This document shows, one piece after another, positions 27,415 through 36,184 of a stretch of 64,000 nt of DNA (positions are counted from its first letter, which is position 1; every line of letters begins with the position of its first letter). The position numbers and the translations under genes are program-made. The notes below the pieces were generated by a model. The model had not been told where the DNA came from, did no database searches, and saw nothing but the letters and a program-made list of their open reading frames with translations. Source of the stretch: Stutzerimonas stutzeri (lineage in GTDB: Bacteria > Pseudomonadota > Gammaproteobacteria > Pseudomonadales > Pseudomonadaceae); NCBI RefSeq assembly GCF_024448935.1, contig NZ_JAMOIE010000003.1, positions 53,575-117,574 of the forward strand. Reading direction: 5' to 3'.

Positions 27415-27882
27415 ATGAAAATGTTTTCGAATTTCTTTAAATACCTACCGATGGCGCAACGCGTGCTCGCTCGTGGCCGGTTGCCCATCGTGCTGCTTGC
27501 GGTCGCGCGCAAACGCTCGGCTCAGGGTGGATTGATGAAAGGTTTGGGTGAAGACCTTGGTTTGCTGCAACAATTATGCGTGGCGTGGTGGCGAGGCGAA
27601 TATCGGCAGGTCAGCAGGCCCGCACTGGTGGCTGCGGTGGCTGGCTTGTTGTATTTCCTGTCCCCCTTGGACGCTATCCCAGACTGGATTCCCGGTCTTG
27701 GCTTCGTTGATGATCTGGCAGTATTGGGTTGGATAATCCGCAAGTGGTCTGGCGAGTTGCAGGCGTTTCGGACCTGGAGAGACAGCCAGTCAGCGGATAT
27801 GCGAGCAAGTATCGACCGATTACCCTCCTTGGACGCACCAATGGAGAATGACGTCAGTAACGGGCGCAGTGTCGGACACTAG
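27415..27882 (+). CDS. DUF1232 (YkvA-like) protein
   Basis: A 155-aa protein. The DUF1232 motif LLYFLSPLDAIPDWIPGLGF with FVDDLAVLGWIIRKW after it spans residues 80-115, with a hydrophobic segment that could be membrane-associated. An N-terminal basic stretch and a hydrophilic C-terminal tail surround it. The family has no established biochemical role. The gene lies in the accessory region between IS remnants, after an AT-rich stretch. A GGAG-type site (TCGGAG) lies 8 bases before the ATG. Confidence 0.85.
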   Translation: MKMFSNFFKYLPMAQRVLARGRLPIVLLAVARKRSAQGGLMKGLGEDLGLLQQLCVAWWRGEYRQVSRPALVAAVAGLLYFLSPLDAIPDWIPGLGFVDDLAVLGWIIRKWSGELQAFRTWRDSQSADMRASIDRLPSLDAPMENDVSNGRSVGH

Positions 27883-27989
27883 CAGCCTGTCGGGCTTTCC
27901 CCTTGTATTCTGTTTTCGTGATCACGGTGGTCTGCCCTCAGTGAGAACCAGCATCAGCCGTTTCCGTCCGCCCAGTTGATCGCCAGACC

Positions 27990-28257
27990 AGCTGCCTGCT
28001 GCCACCTTCTATCGACGACTGGCTGGCAGCGCATGGCGCACAAGCTGCAAACCAGGGCGGGTCGAGAATGGCATGCACCGCGCAAACCAACGGCGGAACC
28101 GGTGTTCGGCATCCTCAAATCGGTGTTGGGATTTACGCAATTCTCGCTGCGTGGCGTGAAAAAGGTCAGCGGTGAATGGACGCTGGTATGCCCGGCATGG
28201 AACCTGAAACGTATGACCGCATTACGCCCGAAATCGGAATTGAGCAAACACCCGTAA
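27990..28257 (+). mobile_element. Transposase C-terminal remnant, IS1182/IS5-like
   Basis: About 85 codons resemble the C-terminus of a DDE transposase: RKPTAEPVFGILKSVLGFTQ and FSLRGVKKVSGEWTLVCPAW, then NLKRM. The Glu of the EPVFG motif is the third catalytic residue. The rest of the gene and the element ends are missing. The remnant ends 21 bases before the kinase-like gene, so any outward promoter could influence that gene. Confidence 0.8.
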
Positions 28258-28278
28258 GGGTGGCAGGGAGCCAATGTC

Positions 28279-29370
28279 ATGACAGGTTGTGCAGGACGGG
28301 TCGCTACAGAGTGGCTGAGACCGCGCTTCTTGACCGCTCGCTTCGATGGGCCCATGTCATTTTCCGCCTCGGGGTGGCAGTGGTGGCTGGTTGAGGATAG
28401 CGCTCGTGCGCCAGCACAGCTGCTCGATGATTATCTACAGACAGGCCATTCAGCAGGCGTGACGCTGCTGCGTGAGAAAGCCATCAAATCACGTCGGTGC
28501 TATCGCCTCGCTCCTTCAGCACTACCGGTTACACCTCGCTATTTCGCTAAACAGCTGACATTAATGCCGCGCAAGCGTCTGGGCGCGCTGTTGGGGCAGA
28601 GCAATCCGCTGGTGGGGTACAGTCACGGCACCGCTGAACTGGCCTATAACTTGGCCTTGTGGGAGCGCACGCCACACGGCGTCAAAACGTTTGCCCTTGG
28701 CGAGTATTTCCGCAATGGTCTGCCAGTACAGCAAGTTCTGCTCCAGGAATATCTGGAGGACTGGCAGCCTTTCAATGTTGTCTGGAGGTCGCATGAAGAT
28801 AATGCGACGCTGCATAGAACTTTATTGCTTAAGTTTTGCGACATGCTTGTATCGCTGCGCGATGCCGGTATCAGTCATCTTGATCTCCATCCTGGCAATG
28901 TCATGGTGTCACCCGACTTGCAGGCGCCACTGCGGGCCATCGATTGCGGGCAGATGAGCCTGGAGGGCGACCCGGTCATATCGATGGCGTTGCATCTGGG
29001 GGTCTTCCTGCATGAGCTCAAGGGCAAGCACCATAGCTCTTCGCCGAAGCTTGAAGATGCCGCGTGCAGAATGCTGTACGGACTGGCGGGCGCCGAAGCC
29101 GGTTTTCCCGTTGCCGAGCGGCTACTAGCGCTTTTGGTGCGTCATTCGACCAAAAAGCCCTTTTCCAGACGCTGGTTGCTCCGTCAGATGCGGCGTCATA
29201 AGCCGGGACAGCTGCCGTTGCATGCCATTGAGAAGCAATTATACAAGCTGTCGCAGCGCCGCCAGCGGCCGGCGCATGCCATGAACGGCCCCGGCAACCT
29301 ACAGGAAGAACAGCGGTTGATTGCCGCCCTCCATGATGCGATGACCGGACGTTTTTCAGACAGAGCGTAG
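28279..29370 (+). CDS. Lipopolysaccharide-kinase-like protein (InaA/WaaP-type kinase fold)
   Basis: A 363-aa protein with protein-kinase-like signatures in the C-lobe: HLDLHPGNVMVSP (catalytic HxDxxxxN) and, 20 residues on, AIDCGQM in the place of the DFG metal-binding motif. Upstream, LLQEYLEDWQPF is the hinge-like region and the N-lobe has RYFAKQL. This is the layout of the bacterial LPS/Kdo/heptose kinases (WaaP, KdkA, InaA). GGGAG lies 9 bases before the ATG; a later ATG at 28354 is possible. Glycosyltransferase genes 1.5 kb further on support a cell-envelope sugar substrate, but this is inference. Confidence 0.7.
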   Translation: MTGCAGRVATEWLRPRFLTARFDGPMSFSASGWQWWLVEDSARAPAQLLDDYLQTGHSAGVTLLREKAIKSRRCYRLAPSALPVTPRYFAKQLTLMPRKRLGALLGQSNPLVGYSHGTAELAYNLALWERTPHGVKTFALGEYFRNGLPVQQVLLQEYLEDWQPFNVVWRSHEDNATLHRTLLLKFCDMLVSLRDAGISHLDLHPGNVMVSPDLQAPLRAIDCGQMSLEGDPVISMALHLGVFLHELKGKHHSSSPKLEDAACRMLYGLAGAEAGFPVAERLLALLVRHSTKKPFSRRWLLRQMRRHKPGQLPLHAIEKQLYKLSQRRQRPAHAMNGPGNLQEEQRLIAALHDAMTGRFSDRA

Positions 29371-29428
29371 GCGACACGCGATGAAGGAACATAGATGAAG
29401 GAACATAAGGGTGCCACTGAAAGTGTGA

Positions 29429-29605
29429 GATCTAGCGCAGCTGGAGAGGGCAGGCTTCGAAAGCCGCGGAGGTAAGGGTAGCCACCGAAACTTTGTGCAT
29501 CCACGAGCAAGCCGACCCATTACCCTGTCGGGCAAATCAGGAGACGACGCCAAGCGCTACCAGGAGCGAGCGGTGGAGAAGGCAATTGAAGAGGTTCAGT
29601 CATGA
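29429..29605 (+). pseudogene. hicA: HicA-type toxin gene lacking its start
   Basis: 58 codons in one frame: DLAQLERAGFESRGGKGSHR, then NFVHPRASRPITLSGKSGDD and AKRYQERAVEKAIEEVQS. The GGKGSHRNFVHP stretch carries the catalytic His of HicA RNases, and DDAKRYQE is typical of one HicA subgroup. A TGA codon lies directly before GAT (29426-29428) and no ATG, GTG or TTG starts the frame, so the first few residues and the initiation codon are missing, presumably from a 1-base shift. The stop overlaps the hicB start, the usual coupling. Confidence 0.7.
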
Positions 29606-29841
29606 GAGACAGTGCACGGTATATGAAGATTGTTGAGTGGTCAGAGGAAGGCGAGTGCTACGTCGGAAGTTCGCCGGGCCTCCTGTACGGTGGCTGCCAC
29701 GGCGATGATGAGGAGGCCGTATTCCATGAATTGTGCCAAATTGTAGAAGAAACCATAGCGCTATATCGAAGCGAGGGCCGGAACTTGCCACCGGCGACCT
29801 CCGGACGGGATCTTGCCAATAAACTCCAGGGCGTCGCCTAA
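29602..29841 (+). CDS. hicB: HicB-family antitoxin
   Basis: A 79-aa protein with the partially degraded RNase-H fold of HicB: YMKIVEWSEEGECYVGSSPG, LLYGGCHGDDEEAVFHELCQ and an Ile/Glu-rich helix. There is no C-terminal DNA-binding domain, which makes it a short HicB. The open frame is undamaged although its toxin partner upstream has lost its start. With the toxin off, it would be an orphan antitoxin. Confidence 0.75.
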   Translation: MRDSARYMKIVEWSEEGECYVGSSPGLLYGGCHGDDEEAVFHELCQIVEETIALYRSEGRNLPPATSGRDLANKLQGVA

Positions 29842-29904
29842 CAAAGGCTCCGAGCGGACGGCCGAAAGCATCGCCGCTCATGCCGCCGTGGGCGCATATG
29901 TCGA

Positions 29905-30084
29905 GGGTGTCAGAACGTTTGCCCTGGACGAGTATTTGCGCAACGGGCTGCCCGCACAGCACGTTTTGCTGCAGGAGTAGCTGGAGGATTGGCAGCCATG
30001 AACAGCCCCTGCAACGGCAACCGACAGGAAGAAGAACAGCGATTGATTGCCGCCCCCATGAGGGCGATGATTGCGCGGCACTGA
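29905..30084 (+). pseudogene. Decayed second copy of the LPS-kinase-like gene
   Basis: GVRTFALDEYLRNGLPAQHV followed by LLQE-stop-LEDWQP matches residues of the intact gene at 28279-29370, with an in-frame TAG at about 29977. It then jumps to a copy of that gene's C-terminus (MNSPCNGNRQEEEQRLIAA). The catalytic loop between is deleted. Divergence at many codons shows an old paralogue and not a fresh duplication. Confidence 0.8.
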
Positions 30085-30098
30085 CGTGCCGCGCAATC
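30069..30098. terminator. Strong hairpin between converging genes
   Basis: Perfect 13-bp arms (GATTGCGCGGCAC / GTGCCGCGCAATC) and a 4-base loop, overlapping the stop codons of the kinase-like remnant and of the oxygenase gene. No long T-tract on either side, but the stem would stop or protect both transcripts. Confidence 0.6.
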
Positions 30099-30813
30099 AG
30101 GCTACCGGCTTGAACAAGCGCTTGAATGTCTTGGAAAGCTGCTTGAGTGGGCGCCGTTCGTTGATGACCACGATGAAGACCTTGCGGTAACGTCCCGGTG
30201 GGCAGCTGATCTCACGAACGCCGTGCCAGGAGTTGCCGCGCCGGGTGAACAGCAGGCTATGGTTGCCCATCGCATGGGACTCGGTAGCGCTGTCGAAATC
30301 CTCGAATGCCGGCGCACTTTTACTGTCAAAGCGTCCCCCGTCATCGAGCACCACGGTCTGCCCGCCCCATTCTGGCTGCCAGTCGTCTTCGGTATTGAAG
30401 TAGAAGATATGCGAGCCCAGCTTCTCGCGAGCGTCGCAGTGCGGCGAAACCGAGCAGCTTGCCGGCGTGTAGTGCCAATGAAAGCGCAGCTTGAAGGCGC
30501 GCGTACCGAGCATGCGGGTCATGAACTGCTGGTAGTGCGGACCTTGCAGCTCCGCCATAAAGGCCTGCCAATGTGGCGAGAGTTCAAGTGCCGGCGAATA
30601 TTCCAGTGCCAGCCGGTCATGGGGCTGCTGGCCGTAACGGCGCGCCTTGCCAAACACTTTTTCGAAATGATCGGCTGCGGGCAGGCTTTCGCGCAGTGCC
30701 GCATAGCCCTCAGCGGTCAGCAGACCCGCCGGATTGGCCCAGGGGTAGGGATGCTGATGCTGGAACGCCTTGGCATTCATACGCTCCAGCGCCTCGAAAT
30801 CGAGATAGCGCAT
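30097..30813 (-). CDS. 2-oxoglutarate/Fe(II)-dependent oxygenase
   Basis: A 238-aa protein. The iron-binding facial triad is visible: SPHCDAREK (His-x-Asp) and NSWHGVREI (distal His), with the 2-oxoglutarate-binding Arg in GRYRKVFIVV. HIFYFNTEDDWQPEWGGQTV is typical of the prolyl-4-hydroxylase-like 2OG-FeII_Oxy_3 group. No signal peptide. The gene sits at the end of a block of glycosyltransferases, so it might modify a carbohydrate or a lipid carrier; that is inference from place only. The stop lies in a hairpin shared with the converging pseudogene. Confidence 0.88.
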   Translation of the reverse strand: MRYLDFEALERMNAKAFQHQHPYPWANPAGLLTAEGYAALRESLPAADHFEKVFGKARRYGQQPHDRLALEYSPALELSPHWQAFMAELQGPHYQQFMTRMLGTRAFKLRFHWHYTPASCSVSPHCDAREKLGSHIFYFNTEDDWQPEWGGQTVVLDDGGRFDSKSAPAFEDFDSATESHAMGNHSLLFTRRGNSWHGVREISCPPGRYRKVFIVVINERRPLKQLSKTFKRLFKPVA

Positions 30814-30892
30814 TACAGGCTCCTTCCCCTCAAGGGGCGCTCGTGAACAGGCTCTGCATTCTGTCGCGACAATCAGATGATAATGGCCACGC

Positions 30893-31927
30893 TCATGATG
30901 TCAGCACGCGACCGGCTGGGGCATACAGGCGACGCAGCAGGTCGGCAGGCACGCGTCGGGCCAGCGGTGAGCGCATCAGCCACAGGCCCGCGCTGGGGCC
31001 GAGTTGGCGACGCGCGAACCAGCATAGCTCTACCCAGCGTTCGGTCATGACCCGTGTCAGCGCCTCGGGCACATAGCGCTGGCTACGCCGATTGGCGGCG
31101 TCGAGCTGGACCAGCCACTGTTGGGCCCAGTCGAGATACTCCGCATTCAGCGCGGCGCCGAGCTTCTTGGGTCGCGCCAGCGCATAATGGCGATCAAGGT
31201 CTTCTTCGCTCGGTGATAGGCCGATCTCACCCAGCGCACGGCGACAGATTTCGCGTTTACGGTCGCGCCCCAGTGCATCGGTCTGCTTGGTGAAGCGCCC
31301 ATCGTGTTCCCGGCCACAGACAAGTATCTCTCCGAGATTGGCCATGCGCTGAGTGCGGGACAGGCGCTGATGCAATTCATAATCCTGACAGCGCGGAAAG
31401 TCCTCGCGGTAGCGATGCTCGCGCAGAATAGCGGTACGCGCCATGATCGTACGATTAGTCAATGCACAGAAGAATGCCAGGCTGGCAGCCACATCATCCG
31501 CCCTCAGCGGCTGACGGCGGACCCGGTCGATTGGCCGGCCATCGGCATCCATGAAATCGCAGGCGCTGCCGATTTGCGCCAGCTGCGGATGGCGGTCCAG
31601 GATCTCCACCTGGCGCGCCAGGCGGTTCGGCCGGGAGATGTCATCGCTGTCGAGCAGGGCGATGTATTCGCCGCGCGCCAGCTCCAGACCGCGGTTGCGG
31701 GTTGCCGGAATGCCCAGATTGCGCGGGTTGCTTTCAACTCGCAGCCGCGGGTCGCCGTAGCGCGCCAGCGCGTCGAGGGTGGCATCGGTTGAGCCATCAT
31801 CGATGACCAGCAGTTCGAAATCGCTGAAGGTCTGCGCCAGTATGCTGTCGACGGCGGTAATGATGTAGCGTTGGCGGTTATGCACCGGGATAAAGACCGT
31901 CACCCGTGGGGTCGCAGGCATACTCAT
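30893..31927 (-). CDS. Family 2 glycosyltransferase
   Basis: A 344-aa GT-A protein. The N-terminal nucleotide-binding pattern VTVFIPVHNRQRYI, VIDDGSTD, ATRNRGLELARGEYIALLDS and the following DD (metal-binding DxD type) are clear. CQDYELHQRLSR gives the acidic catalytic region. The C-terminal 130 residues are helical and not assigned. No membrane helix, so a cytosolic enzyme adding sugar to a lipid-linked or LPS acceptor is likely. It follows the multi-module gene in the same direction by 76 bases. Confidence 0.92.
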   Translation of the reverse strand: MSMPATPRVTVFIPVHNRQRYIITAVDSILAQTFSDFELLVIDDGSTDATLDALARYGDPRLRVESNPRNLGIPATRNRGLELARGEYIALLDSDDISRPNRLARQVEILDRHPQLAQIGSACDFMDADGRPIDRVRRQPLRADDVAASLAFFCALTNRTIMARTAILREHRYREDFPRCQDYELHQRLSRTQRMANLGEILVCGREHDGRFTKQTDALGRDRKREICRRALGEIGLSPSEEDLDRHYALARPKKLGAALNAEYLDWAQQWLVQLDAANRRSQRYVPEALTRVMTERWVELCWFARRQLGPSAGLWLMRSPLARRVPADLLRRLYAPAGRVLTS

Positions 31928-32003
31928 CAGTTCTCTGGTTCGGTAGCGATTACGGTAGCATGGATGAGCATTCGATCATTGCCGGGCCATCGCAGCATCA
32001 CTG

Positions 32004-34523
32004 TCACCCTTGGCGCTGGCCGGCCCGTTCGCGCCAGTAATGCTCACCGGCGCGTGCCTGAATGCTTTCTACCGTAGCGCTGATCTCGTCCGTGATATCA
32101 ATGCGCGGGCGAAGTGGGCCGGTGCTTTTTGGCACATCGCGAACATCCTCGAGCAGATGACGCATGGTGAGTACGTTCTGGAGACGCCTGGTATTGCGCG
32201 GTGCAGGTACCAGGCCCAGGCAGAAGGCGCGGTCATAGAGCCGGCCCTTCCAGTCCTGCTGACGATGGATGCCGCGAGTGCCGGTCTCGCGCGTCCGCCC
32301 ATGCATGAAAGCCTCGAGTCGGTATCCCAAGCGGTGCCATGACTTCGCCGGCATTTCGAGCGGAAAGACATACACCGGCCGTCCGGTACGGATGGCTTCG
32401 GCCTGCATCGAGACACTGTCACCGGAAACGATGAATTCATCGCAGAGTGCCAGGTAGGCGGGGTAGGGGTTGTCGGCGCCGCTGTCACTGTGCCAGGCAT
32501 AGCGATAGCTGGGGGTATCGACGGCGGTAAAGAAGGCATCCGCCACATCAGGCGCAGTACGTGGACTGGTGGCAATCAGCAGAGAACCTCCGCGGGCCTT
32601 GGCCAGACGAGAGGCGGCCTCGGCCATCTTGCGGGCCGTGGCCTGGTCGAAATGCTGCGTCGAGGTGGGGCCACCAACCAGCACACCGATGTGCGGCCGG
32701 GGCAGCTCGGCAAAACGGTCTCGCCAGTGGGTGGCGGCCTGATCGAGCGCTGCCGTATCGGGCTCATTGAGCGGTAGAATATTGTGCACGATATTATCCC
32801 GTGCCGGCAGGCCATATTGGGGCGTGGTAATGATCAGGTCAAACCAGTCCAGCGGCGCGCGCGGCCGGCCAAGAAAGATCAACTGCGTATGGCCTCCCGA
32901 CTGTTGCTTGATCCAGCGTGCGGCATGGACGCTGCGCCGACCGGTGCTCAAGATCAGGTCCGGCCAGGGCGGCTCGAGACGATCGGAATGAGCCTGATCG
33001 ACGTTGGCAAGCGAGGGCTTGTCGAAGAGTGCAGGTTTCGGCATGGCCGGCTTATAGCTCAGCCATTTCTCCTCGCTCGGCCAGCCCAGACGCCGCGCGA
33101 GCAGCTGTAGCTGGGCATTATCGCCTTGGTGCCGGCCCAGCAGCAGCCATACCCGTGGCACCCGGCCATGCCCTCCGCGCGCGCCGGTCAGCCCGGATTG
33201 GACGCACTCGCGCTGCTGGCTCCCGTCACGTTGAATATCGAGATGCCAGACAAGGTCGGGACGAGCGCGGCTGATGCGCCGCAGCTGCTCGCGCCACCAG
33301 TGGGTGCGGTAGAACGGCAGGTCATCGACGCGCCGGGGATCGGGAAGCTGAACGCCTGCATAAAGCAAATGGCGGGTGCGCCGAGCCAGTTCCGCCATGA
33401 ACCAGGGCACGTCCTCGGCGGGAAGGTGTTCGAGCACGCCCGTCACCGCGACGCAGTCGAAGGAAGTATCTTCCGCGGCGTCACGTTCGGGATCCCAGGT
33501 CTGGCTGGCCTCGATGTTCAGCGGCGAGGGCGACGCGGCCTGCCGAGCGGGCCGGCACCACAGCAGCGAAGTGGCGTTGCATTCGCTCGCCAGCGTCGCG
33601 GCCCGGGGGCTGCTGCTCAACGCTTCATCGGCGTCAGGACGGGTTTCGAGTGCGCGCAGCGCCTGGTCGAACCACGGGCTCGGCGTCTGGCGGGAAAAGG
33701 GCCCGTAATTCTGAGCGTCCGCTTCCTGCTCCAGGCGATGCCACAGATCGCCCAGCACGTTGGGATGGTAGGAATAGGCCCGCGGCGTCGGCTGCCAGGG
33801 CTGCTGGTGCAGCGCGGTGTAGTGCAGCACATGAGTCCGGCCATGCTCATACTCTTCGTCACGTGCGTTCCAGCGACCGTCGAGTTTACCCCATAGGCCG
33901 GGCTGTTCCGCCGGCGTGTTGGTCAGCGCCTTCTTGTCGGCATGTCTGGCCTGCTCGAGGTTCCACCATGGCGCCATGCGGGCGCAATCCATCACCATGA
34001 CCGAGGTGTCCTTGGCAGAAATGGCGAGATAGCCATGGTCGGCCATGGGCAGATCGAACAGTTCGGCGGGATCGGTAAAGTAGATTTGATCGACATCGTT
34101 GTAGATGGCGCGACCCTCACGGCCGGCAAAGTCGGGAATCGCAAAGCGATAGTTGGTGAAGCCGGTGCGCCATTTCGCCTGATCGAAGCCGGCGATGTCC
34201 TTCATCAGGTAGATGCGATACTCACGATCAGGATTGCGGACGCGTTCGACCGAGTAGAAGAATATGCGCTGGGCCCGTATCTGAGCCTTTTCGGTGCCTA
34301 GGAAGATGCGTACAGGGGGGCGCGGCGACGGATCGGATGTCAACGCCGGCAGTATCACGCAGTGGGGCTGATGCGAGGTATCGGCGCGCTCAACTCGAAT
34401 CGGTCGGGCGGCGATGGTCAAGGTCTCCTCGTTGAGACACGAAGCATTGCTTGTCAACGGAAAATCCCCTTCATTAAGCGCGCCTAAAGCGGTTTGTTGG
34501 CATGCTACATTACGGCAAATCAA
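32004..34523 (-). CDS. Multi-module protein: glycosyltransferase-like, methyltransferase-like and ELM1-like parts
   Basis: An 839-aa protein with three parts. Residues about 70-280 look like a GT8-type glycosyltransferase (VRIFLGTEKAQIRAQRIFFY, then AIYNDVDQIYF with a DxD metal site). Residues about 320-440 resemble a degenerate class I methyltransferase (FDCVAVTGVLEHLPAEDVP and WFMAELARRTRHLLYAG) with a weak SAM-binding start. Residues about 465-800 belong to the ELM1/DUF1022 group (DLILSTGRRSVHAARWIK, GVLVGGPTSTQHF, FIVSGDSVSMQAEAIRTGRP). ELM1-like proteins have a GT-B-like fold. Start uncertain; an internal start nearer the GT8-like part is possible. Divergent from the GT4 gene. Confidence 0.75.
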   Translation of the reverse strand: MICRNVACQQTALGALNEGDFPLTSNASCLNEETLTIAARPIRVERADTSHQPHCVILPALTSDPSPRPPVRIFLGTEKAQIRAQRIFFYSVERVRNPDREYRIYLMKDIAGFDQAKWRTGFTNYRFAIPDFAGREGRAIYNDVDQIYFTDPAELFDLPMADHGYLAISAKDTSVMVMDCARMAPWWNLEQARHADKKALTNTPAEQPGLWGKLDGRWNARDEEYEHGRTHVLHYTALHQQPWQPTPRAYSYHPNVLGDLWHRLEQEADAQNYGPFSRQTPSPWFDQALRALETRPDADEALSSSPRAATLASECNATSLLWCRPARQAASPSPLNIEASQTWDPERDAAEDTSFDCVAVTGVLEHLPAEDVPWFMAELARRTRHLLYAGVQLPDPRRVDDLPFYRTHWWREQLRRISRARPDLVWHLDIQRDGSQQRECVQSGLTGARGGHGRVPRVWLLLGRHQGDNAQLQLLARRLGWPSEEKWLSYKPAMPKPALFDKPSLANVDQAHSDRLEPPWPDLILSTGRRSVHAARWIKQQSGGHTQLIFLGRPRAPLDWFDLIITTPQYGLPARDNIVHNILPLNEPDTAALDQAATHWRDRFAELPRPHIGVLVGGPTSTQHFDQATARKMAEAASRLAKARGGSLLIATSPRTAPDVADAFFTAVDTPSYRYAWHSDSGADNPYPAYLALCDEFIVSGDSVSMQAEAIRTGRPVYVFPLEMPAKSWHRLGYRLEAFMHGRTRETGTRGIHRQQDWKGRLYDRAFCLGLVPAPRNTRRLQNVLTMRHLLEDVRDVPKSTGPLRPRIDITDEISATVESIQARAGEHYWRERAGQRQG

Positions 34524-34566
34524 AAAACAGCGTTGGCGCCGATTCGACCATGAGCCCGGTTTTTGC

Positions 34567-35799
34567 GTGACACAACAACTCCCCAGGATTGCCCTGCTAT
34601 TGCCTTCGCTTGCTGCCGGTGGCGTAGGCCGTTCGATACTTCATCTGGCTGAAGCGTTTTGCGCTGCCGGCCATCCGGTGGATCTGGTGCTGTGTCGTGC
34701 CGAAGGCCCTTATCTATCGGCGATACCGGCAGGCGTCAACATCGTGACGCTCCAGCCACGGAGCGATCTAGTCACACGGCTGGAGCTCGTTCGCATAGAC
34801 CCCGCCGGCCTCACTGCATTGGCGCGCCCGGTGCTGCTGACGCGGCATCCGGCGCCCGTCCAGCCCTATCTGGCCGATCTGGCTCGTTATCTGGCCAGCG
34901 TGCGCCCGGCGGCGCTGCTCGCCGCCAAGACGCCCACCAATCTGCTGGCGCTGTGGGCTCGGCGCTTGAGCGGCGCGCCCACCCGTGTCGTCATCAGCGA
35001 GCATACTCAGCTTTCTCGGTCCATCATGCTCAGCCGCAAGTGGCGCTGGCGTCATATTGCGCCGCTGATCGCACGCACCTACCCACGGGCCGATGCGATC
35101 ACTGCGGTTTCCGATGGTGTCGCCGATGATCTGGCGATTACCGCCGGGCTGCCGCGCGGCGCCATCGATACCGTCTACAATCCAGTGGTCACGCCGGGGT
35201 TGGCGGTCCGTGCCGCCGCGCCGACACCGCATCCGTGGCTGGAGGATGGTGGATCGGCGGTCATTGTTGCTGCCGGGCGACTGGTGCCACAGAAGAACTT
35301 TACGTTGCTGCTGAACGCCTTCGCCCGGCTGCGTGAACAGCGTGCGGTGCGGTTGATAATCCTGGGCGAAGGGCCCGAGCGGCCCCGGCTTGAAACGCTG
35401 ACCCATACGCTGGGAGTAGACGGCGACGTGGCACTGCCCGGCTTCGTGGACAACCCCTATGCGGCCTTTTCCCGGGCGGCGCTGTTCGTGCTCTCGTCCG
35501 ATTACGAAGGGCTAGGCAATGTCTTGATCGAGGCGCTGGCCTGCGGCTGCCCTGTGGTGAGCACGGACTGCCCCAGCGGTCCGACGGAAATCTTGCAAGG
35601 CGGGCGCTTTGGCGAGTTGGTTCCGGTAGATGATATCGAGGCGCTGACCGCAGCCATGGCGCGTACGCTCGATGCGCCGCTACCGGCGGAGACGCTGCGC
35701 TGGCGGGGTGCTGAGTTCAGCCTGGAGCGCAGCGCCAAGCGCTATCTGCAACTGCTGTTGCCGACCGAGTTTGCCCGGACAGAGCAATTGAACACCTGA
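34567..35799 (+). CDS. Family 4 glycosyltransferase
   Basis: A GT-B-fold glycosyltransferase (410 aa from GTG 34567). RIALLLPSLAAGGVGRSILH is the N-terminal acceptor-domain motif; VIVAAGRLVPQKNFTLLLNA and FVLSSDYEGLGNVLIEALAC form the GT4 nucleotide-sugar-binding domain with the EX7E pair. The frame is open upstream to an ATG at 34414, but that start would overlap the divergent gene by 110 bases; the GTG gives the usual N-terminus. Likely target is LPS core or a surface glycan, by context. Confidence 0.88.
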   Translation: MTQQLPRIALLLPSLAAGGVGRSILHLAEAFCAAGHPVDLVLCRAEGPYLSAIPAGVNIVTLQPRSDLVTRLELVRIDPAGLTALARPVLLTRHPAPVQPYLADLARYLASVRPAALLAAKTPTNLLALWARRLSGAPTRVVISEHTQLSRSIMLSRKWRWRHIAPLIARTYPRADAITAVSDGVADDLAITAGLPRGAIDTVYNPVVTPGLAVRAAAPTPHPWLEDGGSAVIVAAGRLVPQKNFTLLLNAFARLREQRAVRLIILGEGPERPRLETLTHTLGVDGDVALPGFVDNPYAAFSRAALFVLSSDYEGLGNVLIEALACGCPVVSTDCPSGPTEILQGGRFGELVPVDDIEALTAAMARTLDAPLPAETLRWRGAEFSLERSAKRYLQLLLPTEFARTEQLNT

Positions 35800-35835
35800 C
35801 GGAAAGGCGAGCTCAATGTGACGGTCAACAGCAAA

Positions 35836-35870
35836 ACGACGGCGCAAGGCATCTATGCCTACGCCGTCGT
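35836..35870. terminator. Large hairpin after the GT4 gene
   Basis: ACGACGGCG ... CGCCGTCGT (perfect 9-bp arms, 35836-35844 and 35862-35870) with an inner AGGCAT/ATGCCT stem. On the minus strand the stem is followed by TTTTGCTG, so it reads best as a terminator in that direction; it would also close the GT4 transcript. Confidence 0.55.
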
Positions 35871-36068
35871 CGGATCGGTTCAGGCGGGTTGATATGCAAG
35901 GTTGTTGTCGCCGATCTCGACCGCCACCGGTTGCCCCCGTTCGAGCCGATAGATCCGGTCGGCGGCGCGCCTGGAATCCGGAACGCGGTCTGGGAGCGTA
36001 TTTCTACGGTGGTCATGCCATGTATGCCATGTGACGAATCTTGTGTCCTTCACGATAATCGGCATAAT

Positions 36069-36099
36069 ACCCGGCTCAGCCTAAAAAAAGCCGGGTTTT
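36069..36099 (+). terminator. Terminator-like hairpin upstream of crfX
   Basis: ACCCGGCT / AGCCGGGT arms (8 bp perfect) with a 12-base loop containing a run of A, followed by TTT. It isolates the crfX-cmpX-sigX-oprF block from the sequence before it. The interval 35871-36068 holds no convincing gene. Confidence 0.7.
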
Positions 36100-36184
36100 G
36101 ATCATCTCCTTCTCATGTACTAGCGCTTTCCGTCTGTCTATCGGCTGTCTAGCTAAGCTAGATCAGACTGTCAGCGAGGTAAAC

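Noticed and set aside
35825..36065. Small minus-strand frames ending near a hairpin (35825-36016 and 35880-36065)
   Set aside because: RIYRLERGQPVAVEIGDNNL looks protein-like and a minus-strand terminator follows, but there is no ribosome site and the plausible N-terminus is in another frame. Not enough for a gene call.
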